DNA of 64,000 bases from JAFEDN01 sp963832945 (GTDB taxonomy: Bacteria; Pseudomonadota; Gammaproteobacteria; Coxiellales; Coxiellaceae). Positions within the stretch are counted from its first letter, which is position 1. The number at the start of each line of letters is the position of its first letter. Location of the stretch: contig CAWHVV010000007.1 in the NCBI GenBank assembly GCA_963832945.1, positions 558,001 through 622,000 on the forward strand, written 5' to 3'. The position numbers and the translations under genes are program-made. Below, piece by piece: positions 1-9,004 of this stretch. The notes beneath the pieces are model-generated. The model saw nothing but the letters and a program-made list of their open reading frames with translations, had not been told where the DNA came from and did no database searches.

Positions 1-242
1 CCAATTAATTCCTGACCCCTAAATTTTATTGAACCCGTCATTTTACTATTGCCGGCTAACAATCCCATAATAGCCAGCATCGTTTGACTTTTACCAGAGC
101 CGGACTCACCCACAATACCGACAACTTCGCCGTCATACACTTTAAAGGATAAGCCATTAACTGCTTTCACCTGACCATCCTGAACACTGAATTCAATGGT
201 CAGGTCTCGAACTTCTAATAATGGTACAACGTTTCGGTTCAT
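1..242 (-). CDS. oppD: Oligopeptide ABC transporter ATP-binding protein, N-terminal part
   Basis: This is the first 80 residues of the ATPase that energises an OppABCD-type peptide importer at the inner membrane; the rest lies beyond the left edge. A Walker A P-loop, GESGSGKS, sits at residues 45-52. The N-terminus (LLEVRDLTIEF, then AVNGLSFKVYDGEVVGIVGESG) is typical of OppD/DppD subunits. It starts 11 nt after the end of oppC on the same strand, as the fourth gene of an oppA-oppB-oppC-oppD operon. Dpp or another peptide or nickel importer of the same family cannot be excluded from this fragment. Confidence 0.9.
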   Translation of the reverse strand, partial: MNRNVVPLLEVRDLTIEFSVQDGQVKAVNGLSFKVYDGEVVGIVGESGSGKSQTMLAIMGLLAGNSKMTGSIKFRGQELI

Positions 243-253
243 AGGCTTCTCTG

Positions 254-1129
254 CTAACGTGGATCTAACGCATCACGCAATCCATTGGCTAAAAAAGCGA
301 AAGATAATAAAGTTATAATCATTAATCCAGCCGGAAATAATAACAACCACCATGCCTGCATATTTTGCGCGCCATCTGCGATCAGCAGACCCCACGATGT
401 CATGGGTTCGGTAACTCCTAAACCAAAGAAACTAAGCACAGCGGACAATACAATCATATTGGGTATTGTAAGCGCCGCATAAACAATCACAACGCCTAAT
501 AAATTAGGGATAACATGACGGCCAATAATTTTGAAACCACTCACACCATAAATTAATGCCGCCTCAACATATTCTTTGTGTTTGATACCGAGCGTTTGTC
601 CACGCACAATGCGTGACATGTCCAGCCAGGAGATGGCAGCAATCGCTACAAATGATAACGCTAAATTGTTGCCAAATAGAGTAATCAGCAAAATGCAAAA
701 AAATAAAAATGGGATTCCATACAACACATCGACAATCCGCATCATGATGGTATCTACTTTGCCACCCACATAACCGGCGATCGCACCGTAGAAAATGCCT
801 ATTAATATCACGACAAAAGCCGCCGCAAATGCGATTTCAAAGGTAATGCGTCCACCTATAAAACAACGAATTAATAAATCTCTCCCCAGGTTATCAGTAC
901 CAAACCAATGCTGACTATTGGGCGCCTGCAGAATACTGCTCCAATCCGTCTTGTCATAAGCAATATGACTGAACATCGGCTCAACGATACAGAGGATTGC
1001 CAAAATGAGGATAATGATCGCGCTGGCCATCGCAAGTTTATTACGCGACAGGCGCCTGAATGCGCTTAACCAGAAACCTCGGGTTTTAGGAATATCTAAA
1101 TGTAGATTTTTAGTTTTAATAAATATCAT
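254..1129 (-). CDS. oppC: Oligopeptide ABC transporter permease OppC
   Basis: Inner-membrane permease subunit of the peptide importer, 291 residues, the usual length. An OppC-type N-terminal segment with one membrane helix (about residues 33-53, MASAIIILILAILCI) precedes a periplasmic stretch with WFGTDNLGRDLLIR, a hallmark of OppC/DppC. Further membrane helices follow. The cytoplasmic EAA coupling loop is visible near residue 190 (YVEAALIYGVSGFKIIGRH, then VIPN) and would contact OppD/OppF. The gene lies 5 nt downstream of oppB and is transcribed with it. Confidence 0.93.
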   Translation of the reverse strand: MIFIKTKNLHLDIPKTRGFWLSAFRRLSRNKLAMASAIIILILAILCIVEPMFSHIAYDKTDWSSILQAPNSQHWFGTDNLGRDLLIRCFIGGRITFEIAFAAAFVVILIGIFYGAIAGYVGGKVDTIMMRIVDVLYGIPFLFFCILLITLFGNNLALSFVAIAAISWLDMSRIVRGQTLGIKHKEYVEAALIYGVSGFKIIGRHVIPNLLGVVIVYAALTIPNMIVLSAVLSFFGLGVTEPMTSWGLLIADGAQNMQAWWLLLFPAGLMIITLLSFAFLANGLRDALDPR

Positions 1130-1134
1130 TTTTT

Positions 1135-2067
1135 TTACTGTTTAATTTTGGGGTCTAGCAACATATAAACGAAATCCACGATAAAATTAAAAATTATAGT
1201 TAGGGTGCTGCCTAAAATGGTGATGGCCATAATCATATTGTAGTCGCGATTAGTGGCGGCATTTGTGGTCAATAAACCAAGTCCGGGCAGAGTGAACACC
1301 TGCTCAGTCACGACCGCGCCCACCAGAATTCCAGCAAACATGGGGCCCAGTAAAGAAACCACCGGCAATAACGTGGGACGTATGGCGTGTTTAAATAAAA
1401 TTTTGTTGACCGGCAAACCCTTCGCGCGGGCAGTGCGAATATAATTGGAATTCAGCACATCGATGATGCCGCCACGTGATACAAAGGCAACACTGGGTAG
1501 ATAGGCAAGCGTTAATACCAGCACCGGCAAGCACAGATGCGCAAAATCGCCCTCCCCCCAACCGCCGGCAGGAAACATCCGAAAAGCCACTGCAAAAATT
1601 AATACGAACAAAGGACCGGTAACCATGGTTGGAATTGCAGTGAGGACAATGTTGCTGGACATCACCAATTTGTCAAACCATGAATTTTTATAAAGTCCGG
1701 CATAAGCGCCACAAATAATTCCTGCCGGCACTACAATAATCATTGTATAAATACTGAGACGCAACGTTACCCAAAAACCTCCCATGTTATCTGGAAATAA
1801 CAGGCCATTAATAGACTGATCCAGATACTTCATGGAAACACCAAAGTTTCCATGAATTAAATCTTTTAAATAAAGTAAATATTGCTGCCAAAGTGGTAAA
1901 TCGAGCCGGTATTGCGCCAATAATGATTTAAGAGCTTCCGGTGATAGCGCCCGCTCACCCTCGAAAGGATTACCAGGCGCCAAATGCACCAGAAAAAATA
2001 CCAGGGTGATGATCGCCAACAAAGTAGGGATGGACACCAGGGCGCGCTTAATGACAAATTTCAACAT
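1135..2067 (-). CDS. oppB: Oligopeptide ABC transporter permease OppB
   Basis: Partner permease of OppC, 310 residues with about six membrane helices. The N-terminus (MLKFVIKRALVSIPTLLAI) and the following HLAPGNPF motif are diagnostic of OppB/DppB. The EAA loop appears as YIRTARAKGLPVNKILFKHA around residue 205. It sits 8 nt after the end of oppA and 5 nt before oppC. Together with OppA it should import short peptides, a common carbon and nitrogen source in Legionellales that live on amino acids; that use is inferred. Confidence 0.93.
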   Translation of the reverse strand: MLKFVIKRALVSIPTLLAIITLVFFLVHLAPGNPFEGERALSPEALKSLLAQYRLDLPLWQQYLLYLKDLIHGNFGVSMKYLDQSINGLLFPDNMGGFWVTLRLSIYTMIIVVPAGIICGAYAGLYKNSWFDKLVMSSNIVLTAIPTMVTGPLFVLIFAVAFRMFPAGGWGEGDFAHLCLPVLVLTLAYLPSVAFVSRGGIIDVLNSNYIRTARAKGLPVNKILFKHAIRPTLLPVVSLLGPMFAGILVGAVVTEQVFTLPGLGLLTTNAATNRDYNMIMAITILGSTLTIIFNFIVDFVYMLLDPKIKQ

Positions 2068-2075
2068 TGTTTATC

Positions 2076-3699
2076 TTACTCTTTTAATTGAAACCATTTA
2101 GTCATCACGTGATCCAGATGATTATCCTCGATATCGTAATTCATCACCTTTGGATTAACCAGGCGATAATAAGTCAATTGATACAACGGAATTCTCGCAT
2201 AATCATTCATAGACAACGTTAACGCTTGACGGATTAATTTAATCCGTAATTGCGGAATCCTTAGCGTTTTGCGCCTGATTGAGCAGGTCATTATAGCCCT
2301 TAAGACAGTCATGGGCATTATTCTGCGGATTACCGCATTGATACAGGGCGGTATAACTATCAACGGAATCATAGTCAGCAACCCAGCCATCACGCGCAAT
2401 ATCATAGTTACCGGTATGCCGGGCCTGCAGAAAGGTTTTCCATTCCTGATTGCTGGTGATGGTTTGAATACTGCGAGGACCAAATACCTGTTGCCACATG
2501 GCCGCGATAGCCAATGAATTTTTTTTGGTATAGTCCCTGGTATTATAGGTAATAGTCACCTGCAACGGATGATTCGGGCCATAACCCGCCTCTTTGAACA
2601 GCCGCCGGGCTTCTGCGATTTGCCTGTCCCGCGGCCAGTGTGACCATTCGTAATCTAATCCGGCAAATTGTCCACCCTCAATGGTTGAAGTGGCATAAGC
2701 ATACAATGGCTTTTGATCCTGACCCATGACTTCTTTAGCCAAAGCTTCGCGATCCACCGCCATCACTAATGCCTGACGCAATTTGAGATTGTCCTTATAT
2801 TTGGGTGATTTCATATTAAAATCATAATACTCAGTGGCTTCCCATAGCACTGTGTGTTCCTGATCAGGCATTTGCGCTTTGATAGTTTTATATTGATCGA
2901 TGGGCAGCAAATACGTCACATCAATACTCCCGGTTTTATACTGGCTTAATGAAGCATTGGCATCGACAATGGGGAAATATTTCACCCGTTCGATAGCCAC
3001 ATTGCCGGCGTCATAATAATAGGGATTTTTACTTGCCAAAATATAACCCTGCACGACGCGTTCATCCAGTTTATAGGCGCCTGAGGTGATCATGTTCTTA
3101 GGGTCGGTCCACGCCGAACCAAATTTGCCGATGTTGGCTTTGGAAACAACCGCCAAATCCGGCTGCGCTACAATGGATAAAAATGAAGGATCGGGATTAG
3201 TCAACCTGATCTGGACGGTATGATCATCCACCGCCTGGATACCGAGTTGTGAAGGAGGTAGTTTGGCATCCAGAATGGCCTGACCATTTTCCAGATTGCT
3301 CACCAGGAAATTATAAGGAGATGCTGTTTTGGGATCACTCAATCGCTGGTAACTATAGACCACATCGGCGGCGGTGAGCGGTGAGCCATCCGAAAATTTA
3401 AGGTTTGGGCGCAGGTGAAATGTGTAGGTTTTATTGTCTGGAGATATCTCCCATTTGTCCGCCAACCCGGGGGTGGGATGGTTATGTTGATCCTGCGAAG
3501 TTAACCCTTCAAATAAATCATAAATCACCCTGACGCTTTGCACATCCTCGCACATTTGAGGATCCAGTGTCGCAACGTCGGAACCCAGATCAACATTAAT
3601 CGTGCCGGTATGATCTTTTTTACTATTGTCTTTACCGGAACAAGAGGCTAGCCCAAGGGACGTGACCGCTATTGTTATCGCAATTATTAAGTTTCTCAT
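2076..3699 (-). pseudogene. oppA: Oligopeptide-binding lipoprotein OppA, single frameshift near the 3' end
   Basis: Substrate-binding protein of the peptide importer (SBP family 5). The chosen ATG at 3699 has an AGGTGA ribosome site 6-7 nt upstream. It opens a lipoprotein signal (MRNLIIAITIAVTSLGLASC) with lipobox LASC, so the product should be membrane-anchored in the periplasm. The main frame stops at 2239 (NAKDSAITD). The missing C-terminus continues one frame away to 2076, with RIPLYQLTYYRLVNPKV and a terminal KWFQLKE typical of the family. A one-base indel near 2248-2260 is enough to explain this. oppB, oppC and oppD are intact, so sequencing error or very recent loss are both possible. 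Confidence 0.85.
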
Positions 3700-3925
3700 A
3701 ATCTTCACCTGCATTTTATATACAATAGATACCCAGTACCGATTGTACCAAAAAGATACAAAAAAGGCAAATTAATTCTGAAAATTTTTTAAATCATTGA
3801 TTTTAATTATATTATTAATATGTATAAATAATAAATTTCAACCCCTATAATTTCAGTGAGGCGTATGTAACAATCATCCCTGTTTAATTTAAAAAGGAGT
3901 TTTTTATGTCAAAAGAAGAATTGAT

Positions 3926-4408
3926 TTGCCGGATCGTCCGGAAACTACTGCCCAGGGTTTCCGACCGGAAAGCCTGCTGCGGATAATGACGAAGCACGAC
4001 AGCAATCTGCCCAAACTCAGGGAAGTTGTTGCTTATCAACACGAAGGGGTTATACGGCGTTTTTGCTACGATAACCCCTCGTTTTCTCCCGATCAAATAC
4101 AGCAGGATTTTCAGGATTTGCTCGCCTGGTTGTGGCTCAATGTTAAACGCAGAAAATCGGGCCGGAAAACCTACCTGTTCGGCCCCCTGAAACACCTGGA
4201 TAATCTCTGGCATTTATTTATTTTACATACCCGTGATTATTCATCTTTTTGTAACCAGTTTTTTAACGAGTATATTCACCATGAAACCGAGCCGCCTGGC
4301 GAGGAATATCTTCTTTCCGAACCGGATCTGGAAGAATTCCTCTCTGACGCCTACGATCAATTAGGTCAAGGCTGGGTAGGCAGGCGGTTTCCAACAGGAA
4401 ATACATGA
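3926..4408 (+). CDS. Hypothetical protein, glycine-rich-domain (GRDP/PF07173)-like
   Basis: A protein of about 160 residues whose centre (LDNLWHLFILHTRDYSSFC, then FFNEYIHH) resembles the plant and bacterial glycine-rich domain-containing protein family, which shows a D-x-x-WH-x-x-x-L-x-T-x-x-Y-x-x-F pattern. Function is unknown. The longest frame starts at a TTG with no ribosome site near it. A good AGGAG (3895-3899) sits 6 nt before an ATG at 3906 in another frame, which reads MSKEEL and then stops. The likeliest explanation is a one-base indel between 3906 and 3930, with the real start at 3906. It overlaps the next gene by 4 nt. Confidence 0.6.
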   Translation: MPDRPETTAQGFRPESLLRIMTKHDSNLPKLREVVAYQHEGVIRRFCYDNPSFSPDQIQQDFQDLLAWLWLNVKRRKSGRKTYLFGPLKHLDNLWHLFILHTRDYSSFCNQFFNEYIHHETEPPGEEYLLSEPDLEEFLSDAYDQLGQGWVGRRFPTGNT

Positions 4409-5799
4409 GCAATCAATTTGACGTAATTATTATTGGAGCCGGACAAGCCGGCCCTCCCCTTGCATTCAAATTTGCAAATTTGGGCAATAAAGTGGCTCTT
4501 ATCGAAAGAAAATTGTTCGGCGGTACGTGTGTGAATACCGGATGTATTCCCACAAAAACCATGATCGCCAGCGCTCATGCGGCACATTTTGCAAGACGTG
4601 CAGAAGAATTTGGAATACGGATTGACGGAAATATCATCGCTGATATGAAAAAAGTTAAAGCCCGCAAAGATGGTATCGTTCATTCTCTCTCAAATGGTAT
4701 TGAAAAATGGCTGCGGGATACACCCAATTGCACGGTATATAAAGGCCAGGCACAATTTGAAAATGCACACAGTATTCGAGTCGGAGATGAAATATTAGAA
4801 GCACAAAAAATATTTATTAATGTTGGGGCTCGCGCCTTTGTCCCCAATATGAAAGGACTTGAAAAAATTTCTTATTTTACCAATTCGAACATCATGGATA
4901 TTGATTTTGTTCCAGATCATTTAGTCATCATTGGTGGTAGTTATGTTGGCCTTGAATTTGCACAAATGTACCGTCGTTTTGGCTCTCAAGTGACCGTGAT
5001 TGAAAAATCACCGCGATTGATTCCAAAAGAAGATCCTGATATCTCAGAAGCTGTTAGAGAAATTTTACAGGATGAAGGAATTGATATCCGATTAAACTCA
5101 GAATGCATTCAATTTGATAAACAGAATGAAAAAATTATTGTTGAAATGGATTGTACTGATTCAAAAAAACATATTTCAGGATCACATATATTATTAGCCA
5201 TTGGCCGTATTGCCAATACACAAGATTTGGGATTAAACAAAGCTGGAGTAGAAACTGATGAACACCATTTCATAAAAGTAAACGATCAACTGCAGACGAA
5301 TATATCCAATATTTGGGCATTAGGTGAATGCAATGGAAAAGGAGCTTTTACCCATACTGCCTACAATGATTATGAAATTGTTGCCGCTAATCTGATTGAT
5401 GGTCACACTCGACGAGTGAGCGAACGCATTTTAACTTATGGTTTATTTATCGATCCTCCTCTGGGGCGCGCAGGTTTAACGGAAACCGAGGTGCGCGCAT
5501 CGGGGAAACCTGCCCTGATTGGGAAAAGAGCCATGACGCAGGTGAAACGGGCTGTCATCAAAGGTGAATCTCGCGGATTTATGAAAGTGATTGTGGATGT
5601 GGAAACCAGGCAAATTGTAGGCGCGGCAGTATTAGGCGTAGGTGGAGATGAAGTTATTCAATCTATCCTGGATGTGATGTATGCCAAAGCCCCTTATACC
5701 GTCATTCAAAATGCAGTGCATATCCATCCCACGGTAACCGAATTAATTCCAACGATGTTAGGAGAATTAAGGACCCTAAAGATGGAGCAACGACAATAA
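4405..5799 (+). CDS. FAD-dependent pyridine nucleotide-disulfide oxidoreductase, mercuric-reductase-like
   Basis: 464-residue class I flavoprotein disulfide reductase. It has an N-terminal FAD-binding GAGQAG (residues 9-14), a redox-active pair in GGTCVNTGCIPTKT (about 40-53), an NAD(P)-binding GGSYVGLEFAQ near residue 177, and the C-terminal HPTVTE carrying the catalytic His. These are shared by dihydrolipoamide dehydrogenase and mercuric reductase. There is no N-terminal HMA domain and no C-terminal vicinal Cys pair, so true mercury reduction is unlikely, and no 2-oxoacid dehydrogenase genes lie nearby. The substrate is unknown. The gene overlaps its neighbours at both ends (ATGA and TAATG), suggesting translational coupling. 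Confidence 0.88.
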   Translation: MSNQFDVIIIGAGQAGPPLAFKFANLGNKVALIERKLFGGTCVNTGCIPTKTMIASAHAAHFARRAEEFGIRIDGNIIADMKKVKARKDGIVHSLSNGIEKWLRDTPNCTVYKGQAQFENAHSIRVGDEILEAQKIFINVGARAFVPNMKGLEKISYFTNSNIMDIDFVPDHLVIIGGSYVGLEFAQMYRRFGSQVTVIEKSPRLIPKEDPDISEAVREILQDEGIDIRLNSECIQFDKQNEKIIVEMDCTDSKKHISGSHILLAIGRIANTQDLGLNKAGVETDEHHFIKVNDQLQTNISNIWALGECNGKGAFTHTAYNDYEIVAANLIDGHTRRVSERILTYGLFIDPPLGRAGLTETEVRASGKPALIGKRAMTQVKRAVIKGESRGFMKVIVDVETRQIVGAAVLGVGGDEVIQSILDVMYAKAPYTVIQNAVHIHPTVTELIPTMLGELRTLKMEQRQ

Positions 5800-6422
5800 T
5801 GTTTTCAGATTTCTTATATCTTGGCTCACAATCATTAGCGCGCCGGCGCTTACTGGATTATGCTAAAATCAACTACCAACTGATCAGCCATGGCAGCGAT
5901 GAACAATTAACCTATACTCCCCATAGCTTTCAGGAACATGTGTTGGCTATCGCGCAGCATAAAATGCAAAGCCTGAATTTTCCTGCTCCTTCCTCTCTGA
6001 ATACAAATTATCTCTTCGCATTGACTGCGGATACTTTAATGAGAAACACGATAAGTGGAGAAATTTTTGGAAAACCGTTAGATCGAAATCATGCTATTTC
6101 CATGTTGACTCATGAGCGTCAGGGGCCTATTGAAGTGTTGACGGGTTGTTGTCTGGAAAAATATGATAATCATCATAATCATTGGTCCATAGCAGAATCA
6201 GCGCACTGGGTTTCAGGCGCTATCATAGAATTTTATGTGGACGCTGACTCTATTGAAGAATACCTTTCAACCTTTCCTTATGTTTTGCAATGCTCCGGAG
6301 CTGGAGTCGTTGAAGAACACGGATTAACTTATTTAAAAAGTATTTCCGGGTCATACACTGCTGTGCTCGGCCTGCCCTTGTATGAACTTCGCGCGGCACT
6401 TAAAAAAATGGGATTTCGTTAA
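5799..6422 (+). CDS. Maf-family nucleotide pyrophosphatase
   Basis: Cytosolic house-cleaning NTP pyrophosphatase of the Maf/HAM1 fold, 207 residues. The family N-terminus appears as LYLGSQSLARRRLLDYA, where most homologues read ASxSPRRxxLL. The central motif is LTADTLM, then IFGKPLDRNHAISML. The usual VxVADTVV is divergent, so substrate specificity (dTTP/UTP or modified nucleotides) cannot be assigned. The start overlaps the previous stop in TAATG, so it is probably translated by coupling. Confidence 0.8.
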   Translation: MFSDFLYLGSQSLARRRLLDYAKINYQLISHGSDEQLTYTPHSFQEHVLAIAQHKMQSLNFPAPSSLNTNYLFALTADTLMRNTISGEIFGKPLDRNHAISMLTHERQGPIEVLTGCCLEKYDNHHNHWSIAESAHWVSGAIIEFYVDADSIEEYLSTFPYVLQCSGAGVVEEHGLTYLKSISGSYTAVLGLPLYELRAALKKMGFR

Positions 6423-6577
6423 TTTCTGGAGAAGCGTCAGTGCTAATCCTGAAAAAGATTCCGCATTTTATTGTATTAAATATATATTTATCGATACATT
6501 ATCTAAATTTTGAATATAATTAAATAGAACTGGTTAGTTCAGAGTTTTAATTAAAAATTATTTCTGAGGAGAAAAAA

Positions 6578-7135
6578 ATGAAAAAGTATTTAAAATACCT
6601 TATGGTATTATCTGTTTTAGCAAGCCCTTTGGCCATGGCTCAAAATAATCCATCAATGAATTCATCCACCGGAACAGGATGTGCCTCATTGGCAAATACC
6701 GATTGGAAAGCCTCGAGTATTGTTTTAACTGACAATAATAATAATCAAAAAAATTTAGTCATTAATAAAATACACTTTGATCAAGTGAATAATAATAATG
6801 GAATGAACAATATTACCGGAAATTACCAATATACTTTTGATGGACAAAATTATAATGGAACATTCGGCTCAAATAATAACAGCAACAATGCTAACAGCTC
6901 AAACATGAATAATAACACGATGAATAGTAGCAATACTGTGAGCTGCGATGAAAGTGGTGGCAATATTAGCAAACTGTCATTTTCATTTGATAATAATCAA
7001 ACCACAGTTAATGTAACAAATCAAAATAATCAGGCAAATCCAGGCAGTTTAAATATTGATGCCTCTGGGATTTCAATGAACAAAAATAGTGTCACTTACA
7101 CCAACAGAGACACTACTTCCTTACAAAAGCAATAA
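6578..7135 (+). CDS. Secreted asparagine-rich protein of unknown function
   Basis: 185 residues with a clear Sec signal peptide (MKKYLKYLMVLSVLASPLAMA, cleavage after AMA). The mature part is dominated by Asn, Ser and Thr. Asn runs are encoded largely by AAT and AAC, and low-complexity blocks fall at about residues 50-70 and 95-125. Two Cys (GTGCAS and VSCDES) could form one disulfide. A strong AGGAG lies 8 nt before the ATG and a terminator follows the stop, so it is a single-gene transcript. I recognise no family; a periplasmic or surface protein is the safest reading. Confidence 0.75.
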   Translation: MKKYLKYLMVLSVLASPLAMAQNNPSMNSSTGTGCASLANTDWKASSIVLTDNNNNQKNLVINKIHFDQVNNNNGMNNITGNYQYTFDGQNYNGTFGSNNNSNNANSSNMNNNTMNSSNTVSCDESGGNISKLSFSFDNNQTTVNVTNQNNQANPGSLNIDASGISMNKNSVTYTNRDTTSLQKQ

Positions 7136-7143
7136 CCATCAAA

Positions 7144-7176
7144 ATGGGTATGAGTTATTATCATACCCATTTTTTT
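7144..7176 (+). terminator. Rho-independent terminator after the Asn-rich gene
   Basis: A perfect 10-bp inverted repeat, ATGGGTATGA (7144-7153) and TCATACCCAT (7161-7170), is separated by a 7-nt loop and followed by a T run. It sits 9 nt after the stop codon at 7135. Confidence 0.9.
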
Positions 7177-7243
7177 TATAAAAAAAGTGGATCAGCTTAC
7201 TTTTTAAACCGCGGAAATTCAAAATGGACTCCTTCTCTCAGAT

Positions 7244-7696
7244 TTAGCCGTAAGTGAAGCCCGGCTTGCTTTGCCCAACTTCTATAATATATCCATCAGG
7301 ATCGCGGATATAGCAGCGCGTCTCGCCGTATTTGTCCTTTGGCTCTGTGATAAATTCGGCTCCTCGATTTCGCCATAATTTGTAGCACGCTTGAATATCT
7401 GCAACACGGATATTCATAAAGCTGCTGAATGAATTGGGGCCAGGGACGCTGAGAGTTACCGATGGTTTATCAGGTGTCGGGCCGCCCCCGACGTTGAGAA
7501 TGAGCCACGTGTTCGCGATCTGGACGTACCCCGGCGCGCCTTTACCATCGCCTCTGCTCAGAATGCGAGCTCCGAATATCGTTTCGTAAAATCGAGCCGA
7601 TCGTTCGATATCAGCGACAGTGAGAAAGTGTGCGACAGAAAATCCATCCTGCGGCGGCATTTGATAGCTTTTCTGCTCAACCTGTACTTTGTTCAT
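7244..7696 (-). CDS. Glyoxalase/bleomycin-resistance (VOC) family protein
   Basis: 150-residue single-domain vicinal-oxygen-chelate protein. It shows the beta-alpha-beta-beta-beta pattern with HFLTVADIERSARFYETIFG at about residues 24-43 and a C-terminal RDPDGYIIEVGQ, which carries the usual metal-ligand Glu. Such proteins are metal-dependent lyases, dioxygenases or antibiotic-binding proteins; the substrate cannot be read from sequence. The gene stands alone and is richer in GC than its neighbours on both sides, which hints at acquisition. Confidence 0.85.
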   Translation of the reverse strand: MNKVQVEQKSYQMPPQDGFSVAHFLTVADIERSARFYETIFGARILSRGDGKGAPGYVQIANTWLILNVGGGPTPDKPSVTLSVPGPNSFSSFMNIRVADIQACYKLWRNRGAEFITEPKDKYGETRCYIRDPDGYIIEVGQSKPGFTYG

Positions 7697-7861
7697 AGAC
7701 TACTCCAATTAGAATGTGGATCGATGATAACAAAAGCAGTATTATTATCGCTTGATGCTTGAGAGTAACGGCCGCGTCCTCTGCGGTCATGGGCGATGCA
7801 ACGAAAACCGTGAGCTCTGAGTTTCTTTATTTTACATACTTAAGATTTAACGTCAAGGCAG

Positions 7862-8302
7862 TCAAGGCATTAAATGGTTTCCTTCTTTAATAGCGCTTTT
7901 TAAATAACCGGTAAAGAAGACATTCTCACAATTTACCGCAAGGTAAGCATTTTGAGTATTAAAGAAATTAAAACAGACTGTTTTTCCGCCATACCAATGT
8001 CGCCAGGTACAAAAAACTCTGCCTTCGGCGTCAATTTTATAATTTCCCACATCTGTTTGTGGTCCATTTGTAGATTTTGCTCCCAGTTTACCACTCAGAT
8101 TTCCTTTATCATCCATATAAAATGAAAAAGCTCTCGGGGATTCATTAACCTCTTGTCCATTAAAAAGTTTAGAGGTAATCGACACGGCGGTTTTATTTAC
8201 AAAAGCATTAATAACCTGATCTTTATTCAAAGATTCCAAATTAGCAGCAAAAACAGTGCTACTTATTGTCAGGACAGATACCCATAAAAAAGACGTTTTC
8301 AT
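7862..8302 (-). CDS. Secreted hypothetical protein
   Basis: 146 residues with a signal peptide (MKTSFLWVSVLTISSTVFAA) and an AAGGAG ribosome site 8 nt before the ATG. The mature region has GNYKIDAEGRVFCTWRHWY followed by GGKTVCFNFF, and three Cys in total. This looks like the small periplasmic DUF995-type proteins (a Gly/Asp-rich beta pattern ending in C-x-W), but the match is from memory of the pattern and weak. No operon partner is visible. Confidence 0.65.
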   Translation of the reverse strand: MKTSFLWVSVLTISSTVFAANLESLNKDQVINAFVNKTAVSITSKLFNGQEVNESPRAFSFYMDDKGNLSGKLGAKSTNGPQTDVGNYKIDAEGRVFCTWRHWYGGKTVCFNFFNTQNAYLAVNCENVFFTGYLKSAIKEGNHLMP

Positions 8303-8379
8303 ATCATTCTCCTTATGCTAAAACAACAAACATAGAAGCTTTCATGCTTCAACCGGTGTCAAGTGAGACTCAAGATTTC

Positions 8380-8595
8380 CAGCAATTCCCGCTGGGTACA
8401 GCGGGAATTGCTTCCTGTTTTTATCCTGCGCTCGGCGGAGCCGATGCTCGGAATGAAGGGGGAGGAGCGAAGCTCTCTCCCCCTTCTGATCCCCCATCGG
8501 GTAGAGAATTTTCTGCGAAAATTATTTTTCTTTATGAAGAATTCATCATTTATTTCATCTACTTAAATCCGTTTTATCCCCAGCGAGAATTGCTT
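8380..8595 (+). mobile_element. MITE copy 1 (216 bp) with 9-bp target duplication
   Basis: Non-coding element bounded by terminal inverted repeats. The left end is CAGCAATTCCCGCTGGG and the right end CAGCGAGAATTGCT, which inverted reads as the same motif. It is flanked by the direct repeat CAAGATTTC at 8371-8379 and 8596-8604. Internal landmarks shared with the other copies are TCCTGCGCTCGGCGGAGCC, GATGCTCGGAATGAAGG and a purine/pyrimidine hairpin of G5 and C5 runs. The right end lies inside the marR reading frame. It encodes no transposase, so it must be mobilised in trans; a 9-bp duplication suits IS4- or IS5-type transposases. Confidence 0.9.
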
Positions 8596-9004
8596 CAAGA
8601 TTTCCTTTCATTTTCAGGAGATTTTCCTTCAATTGTCCAATTTCTTTGGTAGATAAATTCGCGAGGGCAATCGGACGCATGGTATCCATCATTTTATAAA
8701 TTTTGGCAAGTACAGTGCGGCATTGTTGCGTAATAAATAAGGCATTCGAACGTCTATCTTTAGGATCAGAACGTTTTTCAATTAAATCTTCGGCAACTAA
8801 TTTATCCAATGGCCGAATCAAATTTTGTGGCTCTATTTCTAATAGATTGGCAATTTCAATTTGAGTAGCTCCAGGGACTCGCTCCACATTAATAATAATT
8901 CGGCGCTCGATATTTGAAATGCCGATCAACCTGGTTTGGCTGTTTAATAAGCGCCGCCACAAGAGCGCGGTATCGCAAATTAAAAATTCAATATCATCAT
9001 TCAT
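8555..9004 (-). CDS. MarR-family transcriptional regulator
   Basis: 149-residue winged-helix dimeric repressor. The DNA-binding core (VPGATQIEIANLLEIEPQNL, then RPLDKLVAEDLIEKRSDPKDRR) is at about residues 47-90, with the wing DPKDRR typical of MarR/SlyA. It overlaps the start of the EamA exporter gene by 8 nt, so it probably controls that transporter in response to a small ligand. Its last dozen residues (after GNLEA) are encoded by the inserted MITE. Without the insertion the frame would end ESHLTPVEA, so the C-terminus was replaced. Confidence 0.85.
   Translation of the reverse strand: MNDDIEFLICDTALLWRRLLNSQTRLIGISNIERRIIINVERVPGATQIEIANLLEIEPQNLIRPLDKLVAEDLIEKRSDPKDRRSNALFITQQCRTVLAKIYKMMDTMRPIALANLSTKEIGQLKENLLKMKGNLEAILAGDKTDLSR

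Noticed and set aside
4405..5799. Calling the flavoprotein mercuric reductase (merA)
   Set aside because: No HMA domain, no C-terminal Cys pair and no mer genes nearby.
8266..8652. Plus-strand open frame of 128 codons across MITE copy 1
   Set aside because: It is the translated MITE (QFPLGTAGIASCFYPALGG type peptide), recurring at each copy in different contexts, with no ribosome site.
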